Shown piece after piece: positions 1-6,587 of a stretch of 7,715 bases of DNA (positions are counted from its first letter, which is position 1; each line of letters starts with the position of its first letter). The notes under the pieces are model-generated. The model saw nothing but the letters and a program-made list of their open reading frames with translations. It did not search any database and was not told the DNA's origin. Source of the DNA: Rhodospirillaceae bacterium (GTDB lineage Bacteria > Pseudomonadota > Alphaproteobacteria > UBA8366); contig PBKG01000006.1 in NCBI GenBank assembly GCA_002722095.1, positions 476,110 to 483,824 on the forward strand, given 5' to 3'. Made by a program: the position numbers and the translations under genes.

Positions 1-26
1 CAAACTTTTGACCTCCGTTGACGAAA

Positions 27-662
27 ATGGATCATATCAGACAGCAAATCACTTCCGCCTTCGCGACCCCGGTACTCATGCGCAAGGTACCCGAGCTTGA
101 AGCAATCAATCCGCGCCTGAAAGAGATCGTTCTAGAGCATGAAACGATAAGAGCGCAGAATGTGGGAAGTAATATCGGGGGCTGGCAGTCGGACCACGAT
201 CTGATGCAGTGGCCAGAGCCGGAAATGCAGGTCTTTCAGCAACATCTCGGCCAGGCCCTGCAGGAAATGACAAGCGCGACGGTGGACGATTTCCCCCCCG
301 AAATGGATATCATCGTCACCGGCTGGGCCAACACCGCACGCAATGGCACCTACACCCGCGCCCACAGTCACGATGGCAGTCTTTGGTCGGCGATTTATTA
401 CGTTGCCGCCGAGCCGGCGCCGGAGTCCCACCCCCATAGCGGCTTGCTGTCTTTCGTCGACCCTCGCTCCGGGTCACGCTCGGCGCCGAAGATGCAGCCA
501 CCCTTCGGCTATCGGATGGACATCCAGCCGGAAGAGGGTTTGCTAGTGGTGTTTCCGGGTTATCTGCTGCACGAGGTGCATCCCTATTTTGGCGAGGATG
601 TGCGCATTTCGCTGTCCGCAAATGCGCTACTCGTGCCCGACATGGATGTCGGCGAAACCTAG
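27..662 (+). CDS. 2-oxoglutarate/Fe(II) oxygenase-like protein (TIGR02466 / 2OG-FeII_Oxy_5 type), 211 aa
   Basis: The protein resembles the small putative 2-oxoglutarate- and Fe(II)-dependent oxygenases of the TIGR02466 family, which are about 200 residues long and have no established substrate. Seen in the sequence: a central RAHSHDGSLWSAIYYV segment in which His113, His115 and Asp116 could supply the N-terminal iron ligands, then a beta-rich stretch (SGLLSFVDPR), then FPGYLLHEVHPY with His182 as the likely distal iron ligand, and Arg193 in VRISLS, which fits the 2-oxoglutarate carboxylate-binding position. No signal peptide or membrane segment is visible, so it should be cytoplasmic. I chose the ATG at 27. 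A TTG at 18 in the same frame would add three residues, and an in-frame stop at 9-11 excludes anything longer. Neither start has a clear ribosome binding site. It is the only plus-strand gene and converges on the FAH-family gene. Fold assignment is by remembered motif and not by search; the substrate is unknown. Confidence 0.75.
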   Translation: MDHIRQQITSAFATPVLMRKVPELEAINPRLKEIVLEHETIRAQNVGSNIGGWQSDHDLMQWPEPEMQVFQQHLGQALQEMTSATVDDFPPEMDIIVTGWANTARNGTYTRAHSHDGSLWSAIYYVAAEPAPESHPHSGLLSFVDPRSGSRSAPKMQPPFGYRMDIQPEEGLLVVFPGYLLHEVHPYFGEDVRISLSANALLVPDMDVGET

Positions 663-673
663 GCGGGTGCGTT

Positions 674-1357
674 TCAGACGATAATGAGTTCTAGGTCGGT
701 CAATCCGTCCACATGCCCGACAAGCTTGTCACCTTTAACCACTGCCGAAACGCCTGCGGGCGTGCCCGTCATAATGATATCTCCTGGTTTCAAGGTAATA
801 AGCGTCGACAGATAGGCGATCATTTCTCCGGTCGACCAAATCATTTGATTGACATTGCCTTCCTGCCGGACCTCTCCGTTGACTGTAAATTTGAGGCCCG
901 CGTCCTCGATATGACCAACCTGGTCGACCGTATGTAGGACACTGCACGGCGCTGCGAAATCTGGGCCCTTCGATAGCGCCCAGGGACGCGCTAAGTCCTT
1001 GGCTTCCTGCTGCATATCCCGCCGGGTAATATCGAATCCGACCCCATAGCCGAAAACACAATCAAGCGCCCCGGCTTCTGCAATGTCGCTGCCGCCGCTG
1101 GACAAGGCGACGATCATCTCGCATTCCGGATGCACGTCATTGGTCGCGCGCGGGTATGGGTATTCGGTACCGCTAAACACCGCATCGCCGAATTTTGTGA
1201 AGAAAAAGGGCGGCTCCCGGTCGGGGTCATGCCCCATTTCCCGGGCATGGTCTGCATAATTGCGTCCAACACAAAAAATGCGATTGACCGGAAACGACTC
1301 GTCACTTCCGGACACGCCGAGAACGGGCGTTTCCCATAGCGGAATGGCGTAATTCAT
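674..1357 (-). CDS. Fumarylacetoacetate hydrolase (FAH) family protein, fumarylpyruvate hydrolase / acylpyruvase-like, 227 aa
   Basis: FAH-family enzymes cleave C-C bonds in acylpyruvates or related diketo acids, or decarboxylate or isomerise them, using a bound divalent metal. Signs of membership: CVGRNYADHAREMG near residues 29-42, with the His37/Glu40 pair typical of the acylpyruvase and fumarylpyruvate hydrolase branch; the metal-binding ExE as Glu78 and Glu80 in HPECEMIVAL; GYGVGFDITRRDMQ at 103-116, where Asp109 should be the third metal ligand; SKGPDF near 129-134; and the closing TGTPAGV motif at 197-203. The length matches the short FAHD1/NagK/YcgM type, not the 420-residue tyrosine-pathway FAH. 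The protein is cytoplasmic, with no signal peptide. The start is supported by an AGGGAG ribosome binding site six bases upstream. It lies 38 bases after the C26 hydrolase gene and is probably cotranscribed with it. The family is clear; the exact substrate cannot be read from the sequence, and no ring-cleavage dioxygenase or maleylpyruvate isomerase is adjacent to suggest one. Confidence 0.92.
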   Translation of the reverse strand: MNYAIPLWETPVLGVSGSDESFPVNRIFCVGRNYADHAREMGHDPDREPPFFFTKFGDAVFSGTEYPYPRATNDVHPECEMIVALSSGGSDIAEAGALDCVFGYGVGFDITRRDMQQEAKDLARPWALSKGPDFAAPCSVLHTVDQVGHIEDAGLKFTVNGEVRQEGNVNQMIWSTGEMIAYLSTLITLKPGDIIMTGTPAGVSAVVKGDKLVGHVDGLTDLELIIV

Positions 1358-1363
1358 GAATTT

Positions 1364-1369
1364 CTCCCT
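1364..1369 (-). promoter_or_regulatory. Ribosome binding site of the FAH-family gene
   Basis: On the minus strand AGGGAG lies six bases before the ATG at 1357-1355. It is the clearest Shine-Dalgarno sequence in the window and fixes this start codon. Confidence 0.75.
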
Positions 1370-1395
1370 GGGAATTTTTAGGACCGACCTAAAAT

Positions 1396-2184
1396 CTAGG
1401 CCGCATGTATTCGATCTGTAGTGTTCTGGCGCGCATCCAAGTGCCGCTGGGCCGCCGCATTGAATGCAGCGAACAGCTTACGTGCGAGAACGCAATCCTC
1501 GCTCAGTGGATATTCGGGGTGCCATTGAACGCCGAGAACAAAGCTTGCTCCGCCTTTGCGACTGACCGCTTCGATCACACCATCGTCGCTGGTCGCTTCA
1601 ACAACCAGCTCGTCGGCCAGCCGATCGATCGCCTGCGCGTGGAGTGAGTTGACCATTTCCTGTTCGGCGCCGCCGGTGATCTCGCTTAACACACCTCCGG
1701 GACGAATATCGATCGAATGACGCACAGTAAATCGGTCGTCATTCTCGGCCGCACGGTTCATGCGGTGCTCGTTCTTACCCGGCAATTCGTGGATATTCTG
1801 GTGCAAGCTACCGCCGAGCGCGACGTTGAGCTCTTGAATGCCGCGGCAGACGGCGAATACGGGCACTCCAGCATCGACGGCTGCGCGGATCAGAGGCAAT
1901 GATGTGCCATCTCTGTACGGATCATGAGCGGTTCCAGCGCGGCTTTGCGCTCCGTCGTATCGGTGCGGCTCGACGTTGGAGCCGCTGCCGGTGAGGAGCA
2001 GCCCGTCGAGGCGTGCGATAATTTGATCGGCAAACTCGATATCGCCAAAAGCCGGGACCATAAGCGGGATACAGTCCGTCGCCTTGCCCAAACCATCGAT
2101 GTATTTGCCAGCAACCCGGTGTGCGGGCTTGCCTTTGAGCTCGATACGACAGGCGGGTATGCCGATGATGGGTAGCTGCGTCAT
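1396..2184 (-). CDS. Gamma-glutamyl-gamma-aminobutyrate hydrolase (PuuD) family protein, class I glutamine amidotransferase-like (peptidase C26), 262 aa
   Basis: Members of this family hydrolyse gamma-glutamyl amides. E. coli PuuD releases GABA from gamma-glutamyl-GABA in putrescine breakdown. The catalytic triad is visible: nucleophile Cys113 in the elbow VFAVCRGIQELN, and His222 with Glu224 in VLGVQWHPE. The oxyanion-side motif LLLTGSGSNVEPHRY at 62-76 and the LGGSLHQNIHE segment at 123-133 are also typical. The N-terminus PIIGIPACRI is the usual first strand. The length is close to the 254 residues of PuuD. It is cytoplasmic. The ATG at 2184 gives a normal family N-terminus, but the preceding bases are AT-rich with no good ribosome binding site. 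The gene follows lolA by 47 bases and precedes the FAH-family gene by 38. No other puu genes (glutamylputrescine synthetase, oxidase or aldehyde dehydrogenase) are in the window, so the PuuD reaction is only a family-level suggestion; relatives act on other gamma-glutamyl compounds. Confidence 0.9.
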   Translation of the reverse strand: MTQLPIIGIPACRIELKGKPAHRVAGKYIDGLGKATDCIPLMVPAFGDIEFADQIIARLDGLLLTGSGSNVEPHRYDGAQSRAGTAHDPYRDGTSLPLIRAAVDAGVPVFAVCRGIQELNVALGGSLHQNIHELPGKNEHRMNRAAENDDRFTVRHSIDIRPGGVLSEITGGAEQEMVNSLHAQAIDRLADELVVEATSDDGVIEAVSRKGGASFVLGVQWHPEYPLSEDCVLARKLFAAFNAAAQRHLDARQNTTDRIHAA

Positions 2185-2211
2185 AAAAATTATTTCGTTG
2201 CTTTTGGTGCC

Positions 2212-2231
2212 GTGCGCAAATTCTAGCGCAC
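2212..2231 (-). repeat. Inverted repeat directly after the lolA stop codon
   Basis: The arms GTGCGC and GCGCAC (six bases, perfect) flank an eight-base AT-rich loop. The repeat abuts the lolA stop codon in the 47-base gap before the C26 hydrolase gene. On the minus strand no T-run follows the second arm, so it does not look like a Rho-independent terminator. It could form a small intercistronic hairpin, or be chance. Confidence 0.35.
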
Positions 2232-2888
2232 TTATTGATCCTGGTCTTCTTGTTCCGGTTCGACGAACTCGAATAGTTCTGGCCTCAGTCGAACGCCAAG
2301 CCGCGTATTTTGCAAAGTCACCAACGTGCGCTTGTTCTGCGCGTCATTGACCTTCCACTGTCTGAGCGCCAGCGGACGCTCGTTGAAGGTGAGCGTCAAA
2401 AACCCCATGTCGGGATGTTCTTTGTTCAGCAGCCGCAAATGTATAAGGCCGGCGGCACGGCGAAAGCCCACAAGCTTGACGTCACGGTCAAACGTCACAC
2501 GTTTGCGAAGCAGAAAGCGCGCGGGCGTGCGGTCCAGAGGGAGGAAATTACTTTCCTGTAATTCGCGGTCTACATGAATAAACCAGGTTCCATTGGAAAT
2601 CAGTGTGTGTGGGACCGGGGGGTCGTAATCGAAGCGAAAGTTTCCAGGCCGTTGGATCGAAACCGTGCCCTGCCAAATCTTTCCGTCCGGATTGGTCTGA
2701 ATGAAACGGGCTTGTAGTGTGGTGATTCGGTTGAGATAGGATTTAATTCGGCTGACGTGGGCCAGCTGCGTCGCTGATAGACGCAAACCTCGCTGCTGGG
2801 CATCGGGGGTTGCCGGCGCGCCTACGAGCAGCACGCCGCAAATCAACACTGCACATAACGATTTAATGAGTCCCGACGAGAATCTCAC
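2232..2888 (-). CDS. lolA: Outer-membrane lipoprotein carrier protein LolA, 218 aa, GTG start
   Basis: LolA is the periplasmic chaperone that accepts lipoproteins released by the LolCDE transporter and carries them to the outer membrane. The open frame continues far upstream inside ftsK, but the real start is best placed at the GTG at 2888. It is preceded by GGGA four bases upstream and gives a proper signal peptide: Arg2 and Lys9, a hydrophobic core LCAVLICGVLLVG (11-23), and a likely cleavage near Pro-Asp-Ala30/Gln31. The mature part shows the LolA pattern: IKSYLNRITTLQARFIQTN, then GKIWQGTVSIQRPGNFRFDY, where the Arg-Pro-Gly-x-Phe-Arg stretch is diagnostic, then the DRELQESNFLPLDRTPARFLL segment. 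The C-terminus is strongly acidic (VEPEQEDQDQ). Length fits the family. The start lies inside the last 26 bases of ftsK, which suggests translational coupling. Its place right after ftsK is common in alphaproteobacteria. Confidence 0.92.
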   Translation of the reverse strand: MRFSSGLIKSLCAVLICGVLLVGAPATPDAQQRGLRLSATQLAHVSRIKSYLNRITTLQARFIQTNPDGKIWQGTVSIQRPGNFRFDYDPPVPHTLISNGTWFIHVDRELQESNFLPLDRTPARFLLRKRVTFDRDVKLVGFRRAAGLIHLRLLNKEHPDMGFLTLTFNERPLALRQWKVNDAQNKRTLVTLQNTRLGVRLRPELFEFVEPEQEDQDQ

Positions 2889-5184
2889 GTTTTCCCACGT
2901 GGTTGGCCGCACTGACGACACCTTGCTTCTCCATCTGTTCCATGATCCGCGCCGCACGATTATAGCCGATTTGCAGGTGGCGTTGGATGAAACTGGTCGA
3001 TGCCTTCTGCTCCTGACAGACGAGTGCGACTGCCTTGTCATATAGGGCGTCCGCCTCGCTTCCTCCAGAGCCAAGCCCGCTACCGTCGCCCTCCGCTTCT
3101 TCGGTGACCGTATCGTTGTATAGGGGTTCGCCCTGGGCACGCAGGTGATCGGCAACCGCCTCGACCTCCTCATCGGAAACGAAGGGACCGTGCACTCGCG
3201 TCAATTGGCCCCCGGGAGCCGTGTACAGCATGTCACCTTGTCCGAGCAGCTGCTCCGCACCCTGCTCGCCCAATATCGTTCGGCTGTCGACCTTGGAGGT
3301 TACCTGAAAGCTGATACGGGTCGGGAAATTGGCCTTGATGGTACCGGTTATGACATCGACCGAAGGCCTCTGTGTCGCCATAATTAGGTGGATACCGGCC
3401 GCGCGCGCCATCTGGGCGAGCCGTTGGATCGACGCTTCGATATCTTTTCCGGCGACCAACATCAGATCGGCCATTTCGTCGACAACGACGACGATGAACG
3501 GCAACGGGCTAAGGTCGAGTTCCTGTTCCTCGAAAACGGCCTGGCCAGTCTCGGGGTCAAAGCCTGTCTGTAGTTTGCGGGTCAGTACTTCGCCTTTTCG
3601 GGCGGCTTCGCCAACACGCTTGTTGTAGCCTTCGATATTGCGGACGCCGAGCTTGGACATCGCCTGGTACCGGTCTTCCATCTCACGCACCGTCCATTTG
3701 AGCGCGACTACGGCTTTTTTAGGATCGGTGACCACCGGTGCCAGCAAATGCGGAATATCGTGGTAGATCGAAAGTTCCAGCATTTTCGGGTCGATCATGA
3801 TGAAGCGGCAGTCGGCTGGCCCTAGCCGATAAAGCAATGAAAGGATCATCGCGTTCAGCCCAACCGATTTACCCGAGCCGGTGGTGCCCGCGATCAGCAA
3901 ATGGGGCATTTTTGCCAGGTCGGCGATAACCGGCGTGCCCCCGATATCCTTGCCCAGCACCATCGGCAGTTTGCCTTTGTTACGCTCGTAATCGTCGGCT
4001 GAGAGCAATTCTCGTAGCAAAACCGTTTCGCGGCTGCTGTTGGGGAGCTCTATGCCGATTACGTTGCGGCCGGGGACGGTGGCAATCCGCACCGAAATCG
4101 CACTCATGGAGCGCGCAATGTCATCGGAAAGACCTATTACACGGCTTGTTTTTGTGCCCGGTGCGGGTTCAAGTTCATACAGCGTAACCACGGGGCCCGG
4201 GCGCACCTTGACGATCTCGCCACGCACACCAAAATCCTGCAACACACTTTCCAGAAGCCGGGCGTTCTGTTCCAGACTTTCTTTGTTCACTGTGGAAGCC
4301 TTGCCGCTCGACTTGTCCGGGTTTTGCAACAGATTGAGGGCCGGCAATCCAAAGGTGCCGTCGTTGACGCCGAGATCGAGGCTTGACTGGCGCGGTCTTG
4401 TGGTGCGGCGGGTGCGTTTGGGGCGTGCTTCTTTCTTTTCGACCAGCCTTACCGCCTTTGTCACCGGCTTGAATTCGGGTTCAGCCGGTTCCGATATCGG
4501 CTCGGCAGGCGCCGTCTCGAAATCTCCATCGTCTTTGCGCCTGAGTTGGTGAATAAATTCACGCAAGTTGGCGGCCGTACGGCAAATCAGGCGCCAAGAA
4601 AACCTTAATCCTGTAGTCCATTCGGCTCGGGTAAAGGCGAGCAGATATAGAAACAAGACGATGACGCACATTCCGGCAGGCAGCCAAACCATGATGCCGG
4701 TCAGTCCGTTTGCCGTTGCCCAAGGCCAAAGCACATGTTCTGCGAGAATTTGGCCGCTTATGCCGCCTGGTCCGGAGAGCGTTGGATCGGACTTCGGCCC
4801 ACCGGCAAATGCGAGCAGCGCCGCAAGAATCAATAAACAAATTGGCATCAAGAGCGTCTTGAGCCAAAGGCGCGATACCTGTTTTGCCATGATCGAGCGG
4901 CCTCCCCAGCAGGCAAAAACCGGGATCAGCAAGATGCTTGCAAAACCGAACGTTTGCAGCAAAAAGTCACTCAGAAATGCGCCCGACATACCCATTAGGT
5001 TTTGTGCTTTAGCGGCGGTAGCGGTGTTTAGGGAAGGATCGGCACCGTGATGGGTAATCAACGCCACGGTCATGAATACCGAAAGCGCGATTAATCCAAA
5101 GCCTACAGCCGCTCGACTCGCTCGAAACAGTTGTTCGCGCAACTGAACTGGCAGCAAAGTGGGCTTTTTGGTGGCTGCAACCAT
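2863..5184 (-). CDS. ftsK: DNA translocase FtsK, 773 aa
   Basis: FtsK is the septal, membrane-anchored ATPase that pumps DNA towards the dif site, activates XerCD recombination and helps division. The N-terminal domain has four predicted membrane helices, near residues 26-46, 72-96, 107-127 and 161-184. A short charged and proline-rich linker follows (about 215-300, with EPISEPAEPEFKP and RPKRTRRTTRPR). The motor begins near 303. Walker A is GTTGSGKS at 433-440, IDPKMLELSIY is at 464-474, and Walker B is VVVVDEMADL at 565-574 with Asp569 and Glu570. ATQRPSVDVITGTIKANFPTRISF follows at about 603-626. A Gly/Ser/acidic spacer (about 696-709) leads to the C-terminal gamma winged-helix domain with FIQRHLQIGYNRAARIMEQM, which reads polar KOPS sequences. 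All parts are present and the frame is intact; the short linker makes it much smaller than E. coli FtsK. Its start is five bases after the aminotransferase stop, and its end overlaps lolA by 26 bases. AGAGG ten bases upstream may serve as the ribosome binding site. Confidence 0.97.
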   Translation of the reverse strand: MVAATKKPTLLPVQLREQLFRASRAAVGFGLIALSVFMTVALITHHGADPSLNTATAAKAQNLMGMSGAFLSDFLLQTFGFASILLIPVFACWGGRSIMAKQVSRLWLKTLLMPICLLILAALLAFAGGPKSDPTLSGPGGISGQILAEHVLWPWATANGLTGIMVWLPAGMCVIVLFLYLLAFTRAEWTTGLRFSWRLICRTAANLREFIHQLRRKDDGDFETAPAEPISEPAEPEFKPVTKAVRLVEKKEARPKRTRRTTRPRQSSLDLGVNDGTFGLPALNLLQNPDKSSGKASTVNKESLEQNARLLESVLQDFGVRGEIVKVRPGPVVTLYELEPAPGTKTSRVIGLSDDIARSMSAISVRIATVPGRNVIGIELPNSSRETVLLRELLSADDYERNKGKLPMVLGKDIGGTPVIADLAKMPHLLIAGTTGSGKSVGLNAMILSLLYRLGPADCRFIMIDPKMLELSIYHDIPHLLAPVVTDPKKAVVALKWTVREMEDRYQAMSKLGVRNIEGYNKRVGEAARKGEVLTRKLQTGFDPETGQAVFEEQELDLSPLPFIVVVVDEMADLMLVAGKDIEASIQRLAQMARAAGIHLIMATQRPSVDVITGTIKANFPTRISFQVTSKVDSRTILGEQGAEQLLGQGDMLYTAPGGQLTRVHGPFVSDEEVEAVADHLRAQGEPLYNDTVTEEAEGDGSGLGSGGSEADALYDKAVALVCQEQKASTSFIQRHLQIGYNRAARIMEQMEKQGVVSAANHVGKREILVGTH
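2890..2897 (-). promoter_or_regulatory. Ribosome binding site of lolA, inside ftsK
   Basis: The minus strand reads TGGGAAAA just before the GTG at 2888, giving a GGGA core four bases from the start codon. It lies within the ftsK coding end and supports the GTG over the longer open frame, whose extra N-terminal residues are arginine-rich shadow translation of ftsK. Confidence 0.5.
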
Positions 5185-5189
5185 ACGAG

Positions 5190-6398
5190 CTATGCCTCTA
5201 GGACCTTGGCGACACGGGTCAGCGCTTCCTCAGCGGTTGCCTTGTCGTGGACCAAGCAGATCCGAAGATATTGCGAGACCGGGTTGGTGCCGGTGAAAGG
5301 GTCGTCCTGCGCCATATATCCGCCCGGCATGCATCGCACCGCCGCTTCGCGCCAAAGCTTCAACGCCGCTTCTTCACCGTCACCCACATCAAGCCACAGG
5401 TAGAAACCGCCCGGCGGGTTTGTGAACCCCGGTACATGACCCAAAATTTTCTCGGCCATCGCAAAGAGTTCTACGTAATGGTTGCGATTGATATCCACAT
5501 GGGCTTCGTCGTTCCAAAGCGCTTCGCCGGCAGCCAAGAGCGGTAGTGGAACCGCAACGGATGCATAGCTGCGAATGGTTCGGTAGAGATCGATCAGTTT
5601 CGGGTCGCCGGCAACGAATCCGCATCGTAGCCCCGGCGCTGAAGACCGTTTCGATAGGGAGTGCAAAACCAGAATATTGTCGAGATCACCACCGAGATGG
5701 GCGCACGCTTGAAGCCCACCGACCGGTGGCGTGCCGCGATAAATTTCCGAATAGCATTCGTCGAAGACGAGGACAAAATCATGCTGTCGTGCGAGTCCGA
5801 TAAGTTCTGTCAGGTACTCCATCGACGCGCTGGCACCTTGCGGGTTCGACGGATTGCAAAGATAAACCAGCGCGGTCCGTTCCAGGATGTCGGGATCGAG
5901 CCCGGCATAGTCGGGCATGAAATTGTTTTCTGCCGGGGCAGCAATAGGATAGGGCTCGCCGCCTGAAAATACCGCCGCACCGTAATAAACCTGATAGACC
6001 GGATTCGGGACCAGAACAGCAAAGGGTTTTTGATTGCCGGTCGGCCGGTCACGAGGCACCGATAGCAACCCCATATGAAAAAGCGCTTCCTTAGTGCCCG
6101 CACAAGGCAAGACATGTGTTTCGCCACCGATCATGCCGTCGGGCAGTCCGTAGCGCCGGGTCAGCCAGCCAGCGCAAGCTGCGCGATAGGTATCGGTCCC
6201 CGGGTGAGGGGGATAGTTGGCCCATTTTTCGGCGTTTTCGGCGATGGTTTCGGCGACGAAATTTGGCGGTGGAATTTTTGGCTCACCAATTTGTAGTGCG
6301 ATTTCTTCCAACCCATCTGCTTTTGGTACATTTTCCAATAACTTAGCTAAACGCCAAAATGGATAGGTCGCGAGTTGTTCGAAGGCCGGATTTTGCAT
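5190..6398 (-). CDS. PLP-dependent class I/II aminotransferase, DapC-like (probable N-succinyldiaminopimelate aminotransferase), 402 aa
   Basis: This is a fold-type I aminotransferase. The N-terminus (NPAFEQLATYPFWRLAKLL) and IALQIGEPKIPPP at 33-45 resemble the DapC type, which transaminates N-succinyl-L,L-diaminopimelate in lysine and peptidoglycan-precursor synthesis. Cofactor-site residues seen: CAGTKEAL at 99-106, Asn185 in CNPSNPQG, Asp213 and Tyr216 in FDECYSEIY, Lys250 in HSLSKRSSAPGLRCGF as the Schiff-base lysine with Arg258, and Arg379 in YLRICLV as the substrate carboxylate binder. It is cytoplasmic. The frame is open back to a GTG at 6494, but those 32 extra codons are AT-rich, have no ribosome binding site and are not part of the family. 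I place the start at the ATG at 6398, preceded by a weak GGCGA. It probably heads the unit that continues into ftsK. A related aminotransferase with another substrate is possible; class membership is certain, the DapC assignment moderate. Confidence 0.88.
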   Translation of the reverse strand: MQNPAFEQLATYPFWRLAKLLENVPKADGLEEIALQIGEPKIPPPNFVAETIAENAEKWANYPPHPGTDTYRAACAGWLTRRYGLPDGMIGGETHVLPCAGTKEALFHMGLLSVPRDRPTGNQKPFAVLVPNPVYQVYYGAAVFSGGEPYPIAAPAENNFMPDYAGLDPDILERTALVYLCNPSNPQGASASMEYLTELIGLARQHDFVLVFDECYSEIYRGTPPVGGLQACAHLGGDLDNILVLHSLSKRSSAPGLRCGFVAGDPKLIDLYRTIRSYASVAVPLPLLAAGEALWNDEAHVDINRNHYVELFAMAEKILGHVPGFTNPPGGFYLWLDVGDGEEAALKLWREAAVRCMPGGYMAQDDPFTGTNPVSQYLRICLVHDKATAEEALTRVAKVLEA

Positions 6399-6530
6399 TT
6401 TTTCGCCAATAATGCTCAGTAGATATAGCAAATAAATATAGGCAATATTTAAAGAATAGGGAAATAAAATAAAAAGTAAGAGCCTGCGATTCACTCAAAG
6501 ACAAAGCATTTAATTTTAATTTTTGTTTGG
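6399..6530. other. AT-rich non-coding gap between amtB and the aminotransferase gene
   Basis: This gap is much more AT-rich than its surroundings: 37 of the 140 bases at 6401-6540 are G or C. It holds the possible promoter and the 5' leader of the aminotransferase transcript. I see no recognisable small gene, tRNA or repeat in it. The frame of the aminotransferase is open through most of it, but I regard that as incidental. Confidence 0.6.
6435..6463 (-). promoter_or_regulatory. Possible sigma-70-type promoter for the aminotransferase-ftsK-lolA unit
   Basis: On the minus strand TATATT (6440-6435) matches five of six bases of the -10 consensus. Seventeen bases upstream, TTCCCT (6463-6458) is a poor -35, with three of six matches. 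Transcription would start near 6428, about 30 bases before the ATG. The element sits in the AT-rich gap between the amtB terminator and the aminotransferase, where a promoter is expected. The whole gap is so AT-rich that chance matches are likely, and other -10-like strings such as TGCTATATC at about 6430-6422 occur nearby. Confidence 0.3.
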
Positions 6531-6531
6531 T

Positions 6532-6558
6532 AAAAAAAGAGGGGAGCCGAGGCTCCCC
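6532..6558 (-). terminator. Rho-independent terminator after amtB
   Basis: On the minus strand GGGGAGCC and GGCTCCCC form a perfect eight-base inverted repeat (6558-6541) with a two-base centre; in practice this is a seven-base stem with a four-base loop. It is followed at once by TCTTTTTTT (6540-6532). It begins 29 bases beyond the amtB stop codon and points the same way as amtB, so it should end the amtB transcript and insulate the downstream aminotransferase-ftsK unit. Confidence 0.93.
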
Positions 6559-6587
6559 CTTAATATTTGCGTTGTGTCAGGGATGTC

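Noticed and set aside
651..677. Possible bidirectional terminator between the oxygenase and FAH genes
   Set aside because: Only a five-base GAAAC/GTTTC match flanks the gap, with no T-run on either strand, so it is too weak to call.
1381..1404. CCTA/TAGG palindrome in the gap upstream of the FAH gene
   Set aside because: The arms are four bases and partly inside the stop codon of the preceding gene; this is expected by chance.
2889..3173. Upstream extension of the lolA frame to an ATG at 3173
   Set aside because: The 95 extra residues are arginine- and serine-rich out-of-frame translation of ftsK and would bury the signal peptide.
4040..4552. A 170-codon plus-strand open frame inside ftsK
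   Set aside because: It is antisense to the FtsK linker and motor with intact FtsK coding on the other strand, and no family resemblance is seen.
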